Shown: positions 1 to 7,880 of the stretch, piece by piece
How positions within the stretch are numbered: the first letter of the stretch is position 1
Layout: each line of letters opens with the position of its first letter
Assembly: GCA_023404955.1 (NCBI GenBank)
Contig: JAEXZY010000032.1
Span: forward strand, 1-23,415
Reading direction: 5' to 3'
Length of the DNA stretch: 23,415 nt
From: Actinomycetes bacterium
GTDB taxonomy: Bacteria > Actinomycetota > Actinomycetes > Mycobacteriales > Mycobacteriaceae
Notes under the pieces: generated by a model
Databases searched by the model: none
What the model was told of the DNA's origin: nothing
What the model saw: only the letters and a program-made list of their open reading frames with translations
Translations under genes and position numbers: made by a program

Positions 1-76
1 GTGGGGCCGCCGACCCTCGCCCCCGCCGGGCCCGGGGGGGGCCGTATCCGCCACGGCGGACCGGGCACCGGGGCGC

Positions 77-511
77 TCACAGCGGAATCCAGATCCCGAA
101 GAACCAGAACCCCCACGCGTTGTAACCGGGGTCGAACACCGGCGTCACCCGGTGCCCCCAGTAGTCGAAGGGCGCCGGTGGCGGGCCCCACGGCGGCGGA
201 AGCGGGCCGTGCGGAGGGGGCGGCGGAGGCGGGCCCCAGCCCCACGGCGGCGCGCCGGCACCCCAAGGCGGCGGATGACCGCGCCACCCGGGACCGTCCG
301 GCGGACCCCAGTCAGGCGGACCCGGAGGACCGGGAGGTCCCTGCTGCCACCCGGGCCCGCCCGGCGGCGGAGGTGGGGGCGGACCGTGCCAGCCCGGTCC
401 CGGCCCGTGTCCGCCCGGCTGCGCCATCGCCGGCGCGGCGCCCACGCCCAGAACGGCGGCGCCGATCCCAGCGGTCACTGCAGCGCATGTGATGAATGAT
501 TTCGCCTTCAT
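77..511 (-). CDS. Secreted proline/glycine-rich protein
   Basis: A 144-residue protein with a clear Sec signal peptide: Lys residues at 2 and 4, an Ala/Gly/Val hydrophobic core, and a probable AMA|Q cleavage after residue 30. The mature part is dominated by Pro, Gly and Trp (runs of P7 and GPP/PPW repeats), and ends in a short aromatic segment (YNAWGFWFFGIWIPL). This composition is typical of small exported mycobacterial proteins of unknown function that are thought to sit in or near the envelope. The start is supported by a GGAG Shine-Dalgarno motif five bases upstream. The gene is divergent from the secreted protein at 649, with 137 bp between them. The GC-rich repeats also produce long shadow reading frames on the other strand. 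No enzymatic function is suggested. Confidence 0.8.
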   Translation of the reverse strand: MKAKSFITCAAVTAGIGAAVLGVGAAPAMAQPGGHGPGPGWHGPPPPPPPGGPGWQQGPPGPPGPPDWGPPDGPGWRGHPPPWGAGAPPWGWGPPPPPPPHGPLPPPWGPPPAPFDYWGHRVTPVFDPGYNAWGFWFFGIWIPL

Positions 512-648
512 CAGTGCTCCTCGTCTCGAGCTCCCCGACGCCTTCGCGAGGGTAGGGACGGAGCTTGGACGCGCGCTGCGGGGATGCTGCGGACTGGCTG
601 ACGCCGATTCGCCGGTGACGAACGGCTGCGGCGTGTTGACTGAAGCCC

Positions 649-1158
649 ATGCGGGCAGTAGCGGCGGGCGTGGTGGTGGTGGCGGCGTGTGCTTCTGCGG
701 TGCTGGCCCCGGTCGCCACCGCCGACCGGCCGACGCCTCCGCTGCTGTACGGGAACTACGACATGTTCGTCGACTTCGACCGGCAGACCTTCAACGATGC
801 GCCGACGCCGATGCCGGCCAAGACATTCCCCGTCCAGTACACGGCGCGATGCGACGCGGCTGGGTGCGTCGTCACGATGGACAACTCCGACGACCTCGCC
901 CGAAACCCACGAGCACCAGCGTCATTCGACTATCGGTGGAACACCGATCGCTGGGAGACCAGCGGCGACTACCCGTTTTTCTGCGACCGCACGAATCCGG
1001 ACAGCGCCGTGCCATCCGTCCGCTCGGACTATCTGATCCCGGATTCTGACGGCAGCTTCTCCGGGGAGCGGACCCTTGTCGTCGGCGGTGCGGGCTGCCC
1101 GGGCGAGGGGCCAGGTACGCACAGGGTGCCGATCCGGGTGACGCCTGTCGACCGGTGA
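649..1158 (+). CDS. Small secreted protein of unknown function
   Basis: A 169-residue protein. Residues 1-25 form a signal peptide (MRAV, a Val/Ala-rich core, ATA|D cleavage). The mature domain holds four cysteines, in the motifs ARCDAAGC, FFCDR and GAGCPG, which probably form two disulfides outside the cell. The pattern resembles the many conserved exported mycobacterial proteins that lack an assigned function. I do not recognise a named family. No Shine-Dalgarno is visible before the ATG. Its TGA stop at 1156-1158 directly abuts the stop of the convergent TetR gene, with no base between them. Confidence 0.75.
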   Translation: MRAVAAGVVVVAACASAVLAPVATADRPTPPLLYGNYDMFVDFDRQTFNDAPTPMPAKTFPVQYTARCDAAGCVVTMDNSDDLARNPRAPASFDYRWNTDRWETSGDYPFFCDRTNPDSAVPSVRSDYLIPDSDGSFSGERTLVVGGAGCPGEGPGTHRVPIRVTPVDR

Positions 1159-1830
1159 TCACCCTGGGAAGACCCGCACGGGATGCGGCGGATCGCTCAG
1201 GAGGGCGGGCAGCAGGAAGGTTCGCAGGTAACGGCGCGTCGTCTCTGGATCCCTCGACCCTGGAATGACGCCCATCAGCAACGTGAGCGCGGTGGTGACG
1301 AGGAACTGCGCCAGGTCCTTCGGGTGCAGTCCGTCGCGCAGTCCGTCGCGGTCGGCGTCGAGTGCATCGACGAGCAGAGTGATCAGCTCGGTCAGCGACC
1401 GGTCGGCGACGATCAGCTGCGCAATGGTGCCGTCTTCGGTCTGTTCCGAAAGTGTCTGCAGCAGTGGGTCGTCGACGAGTTCGGTGGCCACGATGACCAG
1501 GCTTTCGACCAGCATGTCGGCGAGGCTCGCACCCTCGGGAAGACGCGCCAGGATCTCGCGTTGATGCCCGCGAGTCTTGCGGGCCACCAACTCCTCGAGC
1601 AGGCGCTGCCGGTTCGGGAAGTGACGGTACATCGCCGCGCGGGAGTAGCCCGCCTCGCGCGCGATGAGCTCCATGGTGGACGCGTGGAACCCGCGCGCGA
1701 GAATGCACCGTTCTGCGGCGTCCATCAGCACCGTGCGAGCCTGATCGGCGGAGTTTCCACCACCGACAGGACGTCCACGTGCTCGGCGCGGCGGTGCCGC
1801 TGCGGCGGCATCGGGGGAAGTGCTCATCAT
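1159..1830 (-). CDS. TetR/AcrR family transcriptional regulator
   Basis: A 223-residue protein. After a short basic, Ala-rich N-terminus (PPRRARGRP) comes a canonical TetR N-terminal domain: A-R-T-V-L-M-D-A-A-E-R at the start of helix 1, and the helix-turn-helix reading LIAREAGYSRAAMYRHF. The divergent C-terminal ligand-binding half does not reveal an effector. The ATG-ATG pair at 1825-1830 is preferred over longer upstream starts because GAGGA lies just upstream. The gene is divergent from the PAP2-like gene at 1950 with a 119-bp intergenic region, so it may regulate that gene or itself. It is convergent and abutting with the secreted protein gene. Confidence 0.85.
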   Translation of the reverse strand: MMSTSPDAAAAAPPRRARGRPVGGGNSADQARTVLMDAAERCILARGFHASTMELIAREAGYSRAAMYRHFPNRQRLLEELVARKTRGHQREILARLPEGASLADMLVESLVIVATELVDDPLLQTLSEQTEDGTIAQLIVADRSLTELITLLVDALDADRDGLRDGLHPKDLAQFLVTTALTLLMGVIPGSRDPETTRRYLRTFLLPALLSDPPHPVRVFPG

Positions 1831-1936
1831 GACGTCCTCAAGGCGACCAGTATGCCGGACGGTCTTGTGCGGATGCGCGATCAGCGCGGGCTGCACCGAG
1901 AAGCGGCTATTAACCTTTCCGTCGCCTCCCGTCACC

Positions 1937-1950
1937 TAATATCCGCCTTG
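1937..1950 (+). promoter_or_regulatory. -10 element placing the TSS at the GTG start (leaderless)
   Basis: TAATAT at 1937-1942 ends seven bases before the GTG start codon at 1950, and no Shine-Dalgarno is present. This spacing would put the transcription start at or next to the first base of the codon, the arrangement of leaderless mycobacterial mRNAs. No good -35 is visible at 17 bp. Confidence 0.45.
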
Positions 1951-3287
1951 TGTTCATCGGCGACGTGCGACGGGTGCAGCTGCGCGCTCGGGTGAACCGC
2001 ACCTGGGTGACGATCGCGGCAGCGGCGGTCGTCCTGTTGCTGGTCGCATTGCAAGTCACCGCAGGCATCGCCGGTTTCCAGGGCCCGCTGCACAGCCTGT
2101 TGAGCGACTACGTCGCCACTCCGAAGTCGGCGACAGTGAGTTGGGTCGCTCTCGGCGTGGGCATCGTCGGGTTGACCAACCGCTGCCGGATCCTGGCGCT
2201 GTCGGTGGCCGCCGCGCTCGACATCGGATTCGCCGCTGAACGCGTCGCACGTGGTGGAGCGCTGACGCTCGGCAACGGGCCGATGATCGTGCTCACGGCG
2301 CTGGCCGTCGTGGCGTGGCGGCTCTGGGCGGGCGCCGAACGGACCACAGCCCTTCGGGGGATCGCCTTCGGATTCCTGCTGATCGTCGCGACCAAAGTGG
2401 GCGACGCGTGGCTGCACATCACCGCGGCTGTGCGGCCGACGATCCTCGACGAGTACGCGCTGCTGGCCGACCATGCGCTCGCGCAGCCGTCGTGGTTGAT
2501 GGGAAGGCTCGTCGAGGCAGGCGGTCCGGCACTCAGCGCAGTGTTGCACTGGGTGTACATCGAACTGCCCGTGGCGGCGATGGTTGTCGCGATCTATCAG
2601 TTGCGCAATGTCCGCACCGGCGTCTGGCCTCGCCACTTCCTGATCCGAACTTTCCTGGTACTCGGATTGATCGGGCCGGCGATCTACGTTCTGTTCCCGG
2701 TCGTCGGTCCGGACTACGCCTTCGGCAGTGCGGGCCATGGTTTCGCGGTCGGCGACTACTGGCCGCACGCGCTTCCTCCGGTCGACCTCACGCCCGAGGC
2801 CGTCCCCTTCGACGACGTGACGGCACGCAACTGCATGCCGTCGATGCACACCGCGTGGGCGCTGGCGGTTTTCATCCACTCCCGTGGTGGGCCGTATTGG
2901 CTGCGGGTGGCAGGCACCTGCTGGCTGGTGGGCACCCTCGCGGCCACGCTCGGCTTCGGCTACCACTACGGCGTCGACCTCGTGGCAGGCGCGGTGCTGT
3001 GCTTGACCGTCGAATCGGCGTTGCGTGAGCCGGTGCCAGAGCGCAGTCGCTCGCCTCGGGCGCTGGTCGCGTTCGGCTCTGCGTTCCTGGTGGTGTTTCT
3101 GCTGTGCTGCCGCTACCTGGCAGAGTCGATGGCGCAGCATCCGTTCGTGTTCGGCCCGCTCATCGTGCTCGCGTTGGCCGGGTTCAGTGCTGCGTTCTAC
3201 GCGACCTTCTTCGGCAGAACGGTCGGCGAACCCGGTCGGATCTCCGTTGCCGGCGGCGGCTCAGATCCCGTTCCCTCGACCACATAG
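1950..3287 (+). CDS. PAP2-superfamily membrane phosphatase / phosphotransferase
   Basis: A 445-residue polytopic membrane protein with many hydrophobic segments. It carries PAP2 superfamily motifs: C2-like CMPSMHTAWAL around residues 293-303, and C3-like GFGYHYGVDLVAG around 334-346, where the His and Asp form the phosphatase active centre. The arrangement (large N-terminal membrane region, motifs in the C-terminal half) resembles the Aur1/Ipt1-like branch often annotated as inositol phosphotransferase-like in actinobacteria. The substrate is probably a lipid phosphate or phosphoinositol lipid, but this is inference. The GTG at 1950 fits a leaderless transcript; a GTG at 1992 is an alternative start. 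The gene is divergent from the TetR gene. It ends 23 bp before the stop of the convergent spermidine-synthase-like gene. Confidence 0.75.
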   Translation: MFIGDVRRVQLRARVNRTWVTIAAAAVVLLLVALQVTAGIAGFQGPLHSLLSDYVATPKSATVSWVALGVGIVGLTNRCRILALSVAAALDIGFAAERVARGGALTLGNGPMIVLTALAVVAWRLWAGAERTTALRGIAFGFLLIVATKVGDAWLHITAAVRPTILDEYALLADHALAQPSWLMGRLVEAGGPALSAVLHWVYIELPVAAMVVAIYQLRNVRTGVWPRHFLIRTFLVLGLIGPAIYVLFPVVGPDYAFGSAGHGFAVGDYWPHALPPVDLTPEAVPFDDVTARNCMPSMHTAWALAVFIHSRGGPYWLRVAGTCWLVGTLAATLGFGYHYGVDLVAGAVLCLTVESALREPVPERSRSPRALVAFGSAFLVVFLLCCRYLAESMAQHPFVFGPLIVLALAGFSAAFYATFFGRTVGEPGRISVAGGGSDPVPSTT

Positions 3288-3310
3288 CCGTCAATAGCTG
3301 TCACGCCGCG

Positions 3311-5566
3311 TCACCGCGAGCCACCCCATTCGGTGGTCATGTTGTCATCGGTGATCGTCGGCGCCCCCTCGGTGCGGGCGAGAATGCCCTCCCGCGTTTC
3401 TAAGTTCTTGCCGACGGGCTTGTCCGGGCCGTAGCCGGCCGACAGCGAATCAGCCAGCGCCAGAACCTCTTGCAGACGCGCTTCCTGCTGTACGTCAGAG
3501 AGGTCGAAGACCGGCTTGCCTTCGATGCGATACTCGCGCAGCACCCGCTCCCAGCGCGAGCGGTCGAGCTCGATGGGCGAATCGGAGACCGCCATGAAAT
3601 TGATGAAGCGGAGTGCGCCCGGGAATTCGACCGCACCCGTGCGCTGCGCTGCGGCCGACCCGGTCGTGTTGTAGAAGGAGATACCGCCCGGCTTGAGGTG
3701 GCGGCGCGTGAGGTCGAGATACTCCGAGGACAACAGGTCCGTGGCGTGCGCGCGCCAGTTGAAACTGGTGTTCTGCACGATGACGTCGAACGTGCGGTCA
3801 GGATTGCGGCCAAGCCATCGCCGGCCGTCATCGATGACGATGTCGACCTTCGGATTCGTCAGCACGCCGGCCTCACCGGGGTAGTTCTTCATGACGTCGA
3901 GGTAGGACGGATTGATCTCGACCACCGTCAGTTTCTCGACCTGCGGATGGTTGGCGATCACCTGCGCCCAGGAACCTGACGAGAGCCCGATCATCAGCAC
4001 GTCGCGAGGTGACCCGTGGAGCAAGCTCAGGGCGTAGGCGCGGACGATCATGTTGCGGTCGTTGACGAGGTCGGTCGAGAAATCGCCGTCGTAGACGCCG
4101 CCGCCCTGGATCTCCCCGTCCTGCGTGACGCTGACTACGCCGCTCTTGTTCTCCGCCACGTGCGCAAAGCGTTGTCCCGCATAGTCGTTCTTGAAGTAAA
4201 GCCGCTCATACACACCTCCGAACAGGAAGGGCTGCGCGAGCACGATTGCCATGCCCGTCGCAGCCAGAGCGGCGGCGCGTCCGGTCAGAAGTCGTTTCCC
4301 CACCCGCTGATTGGCGGCCAACAGCAGCACCAGCGAGAGCGCAACGCCCAGCAGCGCGAGGAAGGTGGAAATTCCACCCAGGGTCCAGTGGTCCATCAGC
4401 ACGAAGCCGGTGACGAGGCTGCCCAGCGCCGAGCCCACGATGTTGGCCAGATAGAGATAACTCAGGCCCTCGCCCGCTCGGGTGGTCGGGGCGATGGCGA
4501 TATGGCAGATCAGCGGGAACGTGGCGCCCAGCAAGCCTGCGGCAATGACCACCAGCGGCAGCGAAAGGCCCCAATGCAGCGCGGCGGTGAGCACTGCCGC
4601 TGCGGGCACCAACAGGAAGCTTGCGAGGTTGGCGAACAGCACGAAACCGGACAGCGAAGCGACCTGCTCCGCCCCTGCCGATTCGCGGCAAAAGCGGCGA
4701 CTGGCGAGCGAACCCAGCGCGATGCCGAGCAGATAGCAGCCCAGTACCAAAGCGAACGCCTGCGCGACGCCACCCGATGAGAACGAGTACACGCGGTACC
4801 AGACGATCTCGTAGCTCAGCGCGATGTACCCGCACAGCGCTGACAGCAGCAGCGCAAACCAGAACCCGCGCGTATTGAACTGCGCCGTTTGCCGTTCGCC
4901 GTGCCGAGTATCGGCATCAGGCGAATTGCGCTGGGCGAGAAAGGCGCCGATACCGACGAGAACATTGATCCCGCAGGCGAACGCGACGGCGCCCTGCTGC
5001 CCCAAGAGGCGCATCAGGAACGCCGCGGCGATGAAACAGGCGAAGGCGCTGCCGAGTGTGTTGACGAAGTACAGCAGTCCGACGCTGCGTCCCACGTTTC
5101 CCGAGTGCTTCACCAGATGCGTCGTCAGAAGCGGCAGGGTGGCACCCATCAACAGAGTGGGCACGAGCACGAGGAGGAAGGTGAACAGTGCTGTCAGCGG
5201 CGCGCTCATCTGGAGGGTCAACTGACCCACGGCGTGGAACAGACCCAGCGAGAAGTAGCCGAAGACGCCGATACAGATTTCGATCGTCCCGAACACGGCC
5301 AGCAGCGGCAGGCGCAGCCGCGACAGCCGCCCCCCTGCGAAGCTCCCGAGGCCCAGCCCCAGCATGAAGGCCGTGACCACCACCGTGACGCTCTCCACGT
5401 TGATGCCATAGATGGTGAACAGCGAGCGCTGCCAGACAAGCTGATAGATCAGCGCGGGGATGCCCGAGCAGAAGAAGATGGCGCAGATCACCGCCAGGTT
5501 CGCTCGCGGGGTGTCGAGCAGCGGTTCAGCCATGCGCTTGCTCGGCAACTCGTGCGTACGCGCCAT
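3311..5566 (-). CDS. Membrane protein fused to a spermidine-synthase-like domain
   Basis: A 751-residue fusion. Residues about 20-460 contain many transmembrane helices (Gly/Ala/Leu-rich, MFS-like). Residues about 500-751 form a Rossmann SAM-binding fold like polyamine aminopropyltransferases: glycine-rich motif I VLMIGLSSGSW near 523, acidic VVEINPSY near 548, and IDDGRRWL near 578. Where true spermidine synthases carry a catalytic Asp after the fourth strand, this protein reads FDVIVQNTSFN, so polyamine synthesis is doubtful. The C-terminal TDDNMTTEW is also seen in such fused proteins. The substrate is unknown. The start ATG at 5564-5566 has AGGA and GGGGAG upstream; an internal Met at residue 12 is the alternative. 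It is the last host gene before the integrated elements. Confidence 0.75.
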   Translation of the reverse strand: MARTHELPSKRMAEPLLDTPRANLAVICAIFFCSGIPALIYQLVWQRSLFTIYGINVESVTVVVTAFMLGLGLGSFAGGRLSRLRLPLLAVFGTIEICIGVFGYFSLGLFHAVGQLTLQMSAPLTALFTFLLVLVPTLLMGATLPLLTTHLVKHSGNVGRSVGLLYFVNTLGSAFACFIAAAFLMRLLGQQGAVAFACGINVLVGIGAFLAQRNSPDADTRHGERQTAQFNTRGFWFALLLSALCGYIALSYEIVWYRVYSFSSGGVAQAFALVLGCYLLGIALGSLASRRFCRESAGAEQVASLSGFVLFANLASFLLVPAAAVLTAALHWGLSLPLVVIAAGLLGATFPLICHIAIAPTTRAGEGLSYLYLANIVGSALGSLVTGFVLMDHWTLGGISTFLALLGVALSLVLLLAANQRVGKRLLTGRAAALAATGMAIVLAQPFLFGGVYERLYFKNDYAGQRFAHVAENKSGVVSVTQDGEIQGGGVYDGDFSTDLVNDRNMIVRAYALSLLHGSPRDVLMIGLSSGSWAQVIANHPQVEKLTVVEINPSYLDVMKNYPGEAGVLTNPKVDIVIDDGRRWLGRNPDRTFDVIVQNTSFNWRAHATDLLSSEYLDLTRRHLKPGGISFYNTTGSAAAQRTGAVEFPGALRFINFMAVSDSPIELDRSRWERVLREYRIEGKPVFDLSDVQQEARLQEVLALADSLSAGYGPDKPVGKNLETREGILARTEGAPTITDDNMTTEWGGSR

Positions 5567-5636
5567 GGCTCCCCATCCTGACGGTCACAGATGGTCACTC
5601 GGTATCCGACAGAGTCGGCCCGTATGCCCTGGTCGT

Positions 5637-5682
5637 CGTGGAGCCGATGACGGGAATCGAACCCGCGTATTCAGCTTGGGAA
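5637..5682 (-). repeat. Left attachment site (tRNA-Gly 3' fragment)
   Basis: This 46-bp stretch is identical to 18592-18637. Read on the minus strand it is the anticodon loop, variable region, T-arm, acceptor strand and CCA of a tRNA-Gly. Bases 5639-5669 are also identical to 21801-21831 in the intact tRNA. No 5' half of the tRNA follows it, so it is a displaced att fragment and not a gene. Confidence 0.9.
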
Positions 5683-5828
5683 GCCTTTTCCCCGCTCGAA
5701 CGGCTGGGCGATAACTCCTGGTCGGAAGCGCTCCGCTGGAGCGCAACTTGCACCCCGAACTGCAAAGCAATCGCTCCCGGCAAGGCGACGGGTTGGCGTC
5801 GAGCTGGCGAAGGGTAGGGGTCGAGTCC

Positions 5829-5846
5829 GGGGTACCTGCGGGGTAC
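5829..5846 (+). repeat. Putative integrase arm-type site, element A left
   Basis: GGGGTAC occurs at 5829-5835 and again at 5840-5846, one helical turn (11 bp) apart. The same double motif recurs at 18528-18545, just inside the other end of element A, and not elsewhere that I noticed. Paired direct repeats on both arms near the att cores are typical of tyrosine-integrase arm-binding sites. Confidence 0.6.
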
Positions 5847-5857
5847 CGGGAGATGCA

Positions 5858-5873
5858 CCGCACATGTGTTCGA
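5858..5873 (-). promoter_or_regulatory. SOS-like (LexA-type) box 1
   Basis: On the minus strand this reads TCGAAC-ACAT-GTGCGG, close to the mycobacterial LexA consensus TCGAAC-N4-GTTCGA. It shares the core TCGAACACAYGTGCG with boxes at 8715 and 16764. It is not upstream of any obvious gene, so its role here is unclear. Confidence 0.35.
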
Positions 5874-6064
5874 GTCGGGGGTCGAAGTTATGCACACGTG
5901 CGCCAGATTAATTGGCTCAACCGGCAGCGGCCGACACTGCTGGGCGGGCGCGTTCGCCGCTGCCGGGAACCGAGCCGGGTCGCAGGCCCAACCGCCGCGA
6001 CCGGGCCGACTAGAGACGCACGCGTACGGCTGGCTCGTGTGGCCGTAGGCGCATGCGCGAACCG

Positions 6065-6280
6065 CTACCGGGCGATGACTCGGCCGGGGTTGCCCGGCAC
6101 GTCTCGACGGCTCGGCGGGTCGACCATCGACGGAGCCTTCCCGCGATAGAAGCCGCCCCGGTCAGGGGTTGCGTACTCGCGGCCGGGGGCGACGAGACCA
6201 TCGCCGAAGCCGTACTCGGTCTCCGTCTCGCGCCAGCTCTTGTCGCGGGCGAGCTTGCCGGGATTCTCTGGGTAACGCAT
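6065..6280 (-). CDS. 71-residue protein translated after the capsid-like gene
   Basis: A small, charged, Gly/Pro/Arg-rich protein starting MRYPENPGKLARDKSW. The start is chosen because AGGAG lies five bases upstream and overlaps the region of the capsid gene's stop. The stop of that gene (6289-6291) is only eight bases before this ATG, so the two are almost certainly co-translated. I do not recognise the family. Its position directly after a major capsid-like gene suggests a capsid accessory or head-completion role, but this is inference only. A longer upstream frame reads into the capsid gene in another frame and is not supported. Confidence 0.6.
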   Translation of the reverse strand: MRYPENPGKLARDKSWRETETEYGFGDGLVAPGREYATPDRGGFYRGKAPSMVDPPSRRDVPGNPGRVIAR

Positions 6281-6288
6281 TCCCGCTC

Positions 6289-7440
6289 CTAGGTGAGGAT
6301 CGTCGTCGGCGGAGTGTAGCTGGCGTTGGTCGTGATCTGCAGGGCGACCGCCGCGCCTCGGTGCCGCACTCCGACGCCGAAACCGCGCATGAGGTAAGAC
6401 TCGATGAGCGGGTAGTCCTGCCAATGCTCAGGCAGCGCGCGCAGCCCCTGATAGGCGGGGTTGATGTGTTCGCGGAAGCCGATCACGTTGTCGTCGGAAC
6501 CCGGACCCGCCGAGGCCGCGATGGCGGCGTAGCCCTGCGGGATGAAGTAGCTCTCCACGAGCAGCGCCGACCCATACGAACCAGTGACGGGCAGGCCGTT
6601 GTACTCCGCGGGTGGTGTTGCGCCGTGCACGGTTTCATTGCTGAGGTAGGCCGGGGCGTTGCTCGACACGATGAAGTCGAACTTGGGAATCTTGCCGGCG
6701 GCGTAGGCGATGCCCGCGCGCCAACTCGTGATTCCGCAGGCTTCCACGTCGACCGGGTTCATCAGAAGGAGGAACTTCGCGGCCTGCGTCGTGCCGTAGC
6801 CGTGGTGCCGGATATGACGAAGACCCAGCTCCACGTCTTCGGCGTCGAGGGTCGTGCTGCTGGTCGTCAGCATATGGGTGTGGGTGCCGTCGAATGTCTG
6901 ACCCATATGCGCGGGCGGCACCGTCCCGTCCGCGTTGTAGAGGCCGTAGACGGAGTGTCCGAACTCGTTCGTACGCACCACGTTCGAAAACAGGCGATTG
7001 AGGATGGTCCCGGACACGAGCCGGTTGTCGGCTTCGAGTGCGCGAGCGATGCGGGTCTGAACCTGATCGGAAGTGGCGTCGCGCAGGTACTTCCATGTCA
7101 TACGCAGCGCGAGGTCATAGTCCTTGAACGAGTAGCCGAGCTTGAGGTAACCGATGTCGCCGATGCCGCGCGGCACGCCGTACTCCGTGGCTTCCTCGAA
7201 CCGCTCCCCACCGGTCGCCTGGGGAACGGCATCCGCCGCGTTGACGGTCCGGTAGCAGAGCAGGTTCGTGATCGCGGTCCGCTGCTGATTGTAGAGTGAA
7301 AGCGCGGATTGAAATTCCGACCAGATCGAAGAAAGCAGCACGCCGTCTGCGAGTTCGTTGACGAGCACGGAGTCGCTCGACTGGATGCCGCGGCTGCGGC
7401 CGTCGCCCGCCCAGATACGGAACGTAGTAGCTGAAGTCAT
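6289..7440 (-). CDS. Phage major capsid-like protein
   Basis: A 383-residue protein with no signal peptide or membrane segment. The N-terminal part is helical and hydrophilic. The middle contains an IRHHGYGTTQAAKFLLLMNP segment, and the C-terminus has the run PLIESYLMRGFGVGVRHRG followed by AVALQI. These resemble HK97-fold major capsid proteins of actinobacteriophages as I remember them; I could not align them. ATG at 7438-7440 has a perfect AGGAGG eight bases upstream, giving strong translation as expected of a structural protein. The gene is transcribed opposite to the rest of the element, with only the 71-residue gene after it. No prohead protease, portal or scaffold is nearby. It does not look like the known mycobacterial encapsulins. 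Confidence 0.65.
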   Translation of the reverse strand: MTSATTFRIWAGDGRSRGIQSSDSVLVNELADGVLLSSIWSEFQSALSLYNQQRTAITNLLCYRTVNAADAVPQATGGERFEEATEYGVPRGIGDIGYLKLGYSFKDYDLALRMTWKYLRDATSDQVQTRIARALEADNRLVSGTILNRLFSNVVRTNEFGHSVYGLYNADGTVPPAHMGQTFDGTHTHMLTTSSTTLDAEDVELGLRHIRHHGYGTTQAAKFLLLMNPVDVEACGITSWRAGIAYAAGKIPKFDFIVSSNAPAYLSNETVHGATPPAEYNGLPVTGSYGSALLVESYFIPQGYAAIAASAGPGSDDNVIGFREHINPAYQGLRALPEHWQDYPLIESYLMRGFGVGVRHRGAAVALQITTNASYTPPTTILT

Positions 7441-7628
7441 GGGATCGGCCTCCTGACCGGTAGAACGTACCGACGAGCCTAGGAGCGGAAGATGCTGCGC
7501 AAGAGATGATTTACCCTCGTACGACCGAATTGCGGTGCTTTGTGTCGGATCGTGGCGTAACGTCCCCCGATAGATGCCGAGCGATGAATAGCGTTGCGCA
7601 GCAATTACTTCTACGAATTAGGACGAAT
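7441..7628. promoter_or_regulatory. Divergent promoter region between capsid and winged-HTH genes
   Basis: These 188 bases separate the minus-strand capsid gene from the plus-strand cluster starting at 7629. The region is AT-richer than its surroundings and contains a small TTGC-GCA-GCAA dyad near 7594-7604. It probably holds both promoters, but I cannot assign -10/-35 elements with confidence. Confidence 0.4.
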
Positions 7629-7880
7629 ATGGCAAAGCCGCGACTGCAACCACCGGATAACGTGCAGCTCTCGTCACTGCTGACGATCCGAGGCCGACGT
7701 GCTGCGCACGTGTGGCTGCGTGACGTGCTCGGCGTACCGGTCAGCTTCAACTACGTCCGCGACTGCATCGCACGCGACGAAGTCAGGTACACGAAAGTTG
7801 CTGGCTGCAAGATGTTTACGACCCAAGACCTATTCGACTGGGCAGCCGGCCTGGGCGGAACTACGGAAAGGCACATCTGA
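7629..7880 (+). CDS. Winged-HTH / excisionase-like DNA-binding protein
   Basis: An 83-residue basic protein. It contains a compact helix-turn-helix-like region (VWLRDVLGVPVSFNYVRDCI) followed by a wing-like KVAGCKMFTTQDLFDWAAG, as in excisionase/MerR-type small phage regulators. The ATG at 7629 is chosen over longer upstream frames because AGGA lies six bases before it. Its TGA shares one base with the ATG of the next gene (TGATG), so the two are translationally coupled. The likely role is a recombination directionality factor or early regulator of element A. Which of the two small wHTH proteins (this one or that at 10013) is the true Xis cannot be told. Confidence 0.55.
   Translation: MAKPRLQPPDNVQLSSLLTIRGRRAAHVWLRDVLGVPVSFNYVRDCIARDEVRYTKVAGCKMFTTQDLFDWAAGLGGTTERHI

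Larger units (their letters stand above)
5567..6064. other. Non-coding left end of element A
   Basis: I see no convincing gene in these 498 bases. They hold a short host remnant (5567-5636), the left att copy of the tRNA-Gly 3' end, a paired 7-bp repeat (putative integrase arm site), an SOS-like box, and an AT-richer patch near 5908-5925. A related ACACGTGCG string occurs at about 5894-5902. The layout matches the non-coding arm of an attP site. Confidence 0.6.

Noticed and set aside
1183..1995. Long plus-strand open frame opposite the TetR gene
   Set aside because: It is the antisense shadow of a clear TetR gene, with a Gln/Arg-rich low-complexity translation and no Shine-Dalgarno.
1932..3140. 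402-codon minus-strand frame opposite the PAP2-like gene
   Set aside because: The translation is His/Arg/Gln-rich and lacks domains, while the plus strand encodes a well-formed membrane protein.
5602..5608. GTATCCG copy in the host flank as part of the origin
   Set aside because: A lone copy outside the element with no neighbours; chance occurrence in GC-rich DNA.
5637..5682. A second tRNA gene at the left end
   Set aside because: Only the 3' half is present; no D-arm or 5' acceptor strand follows.
6169..7299. 376-codon plus-strand frame opposite the capsid gene
   Set aside because: Arg/Gly/Val-rich antisense translation; the minus-strand gene has a perfect AGGAGG and phage capsid features.
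6289..7440. Encapsulin instead of phage capsid
   Set aside because: The sequence does not resemble the N-termini of the known mycobacterial encapsulins, no cargo enzyme gene is adjacent, and the setting is a phage-like element.
6281..7490. CCTAGGAGCGG inverted repeat around the capsid gene (6281-6293 and 7478-7490)
   Set aside because: The left copy is explained by a stop codon plus Shine-Dalgarno, and the right copy leads only to a five-codon frame; no transposase or target duplication is present.
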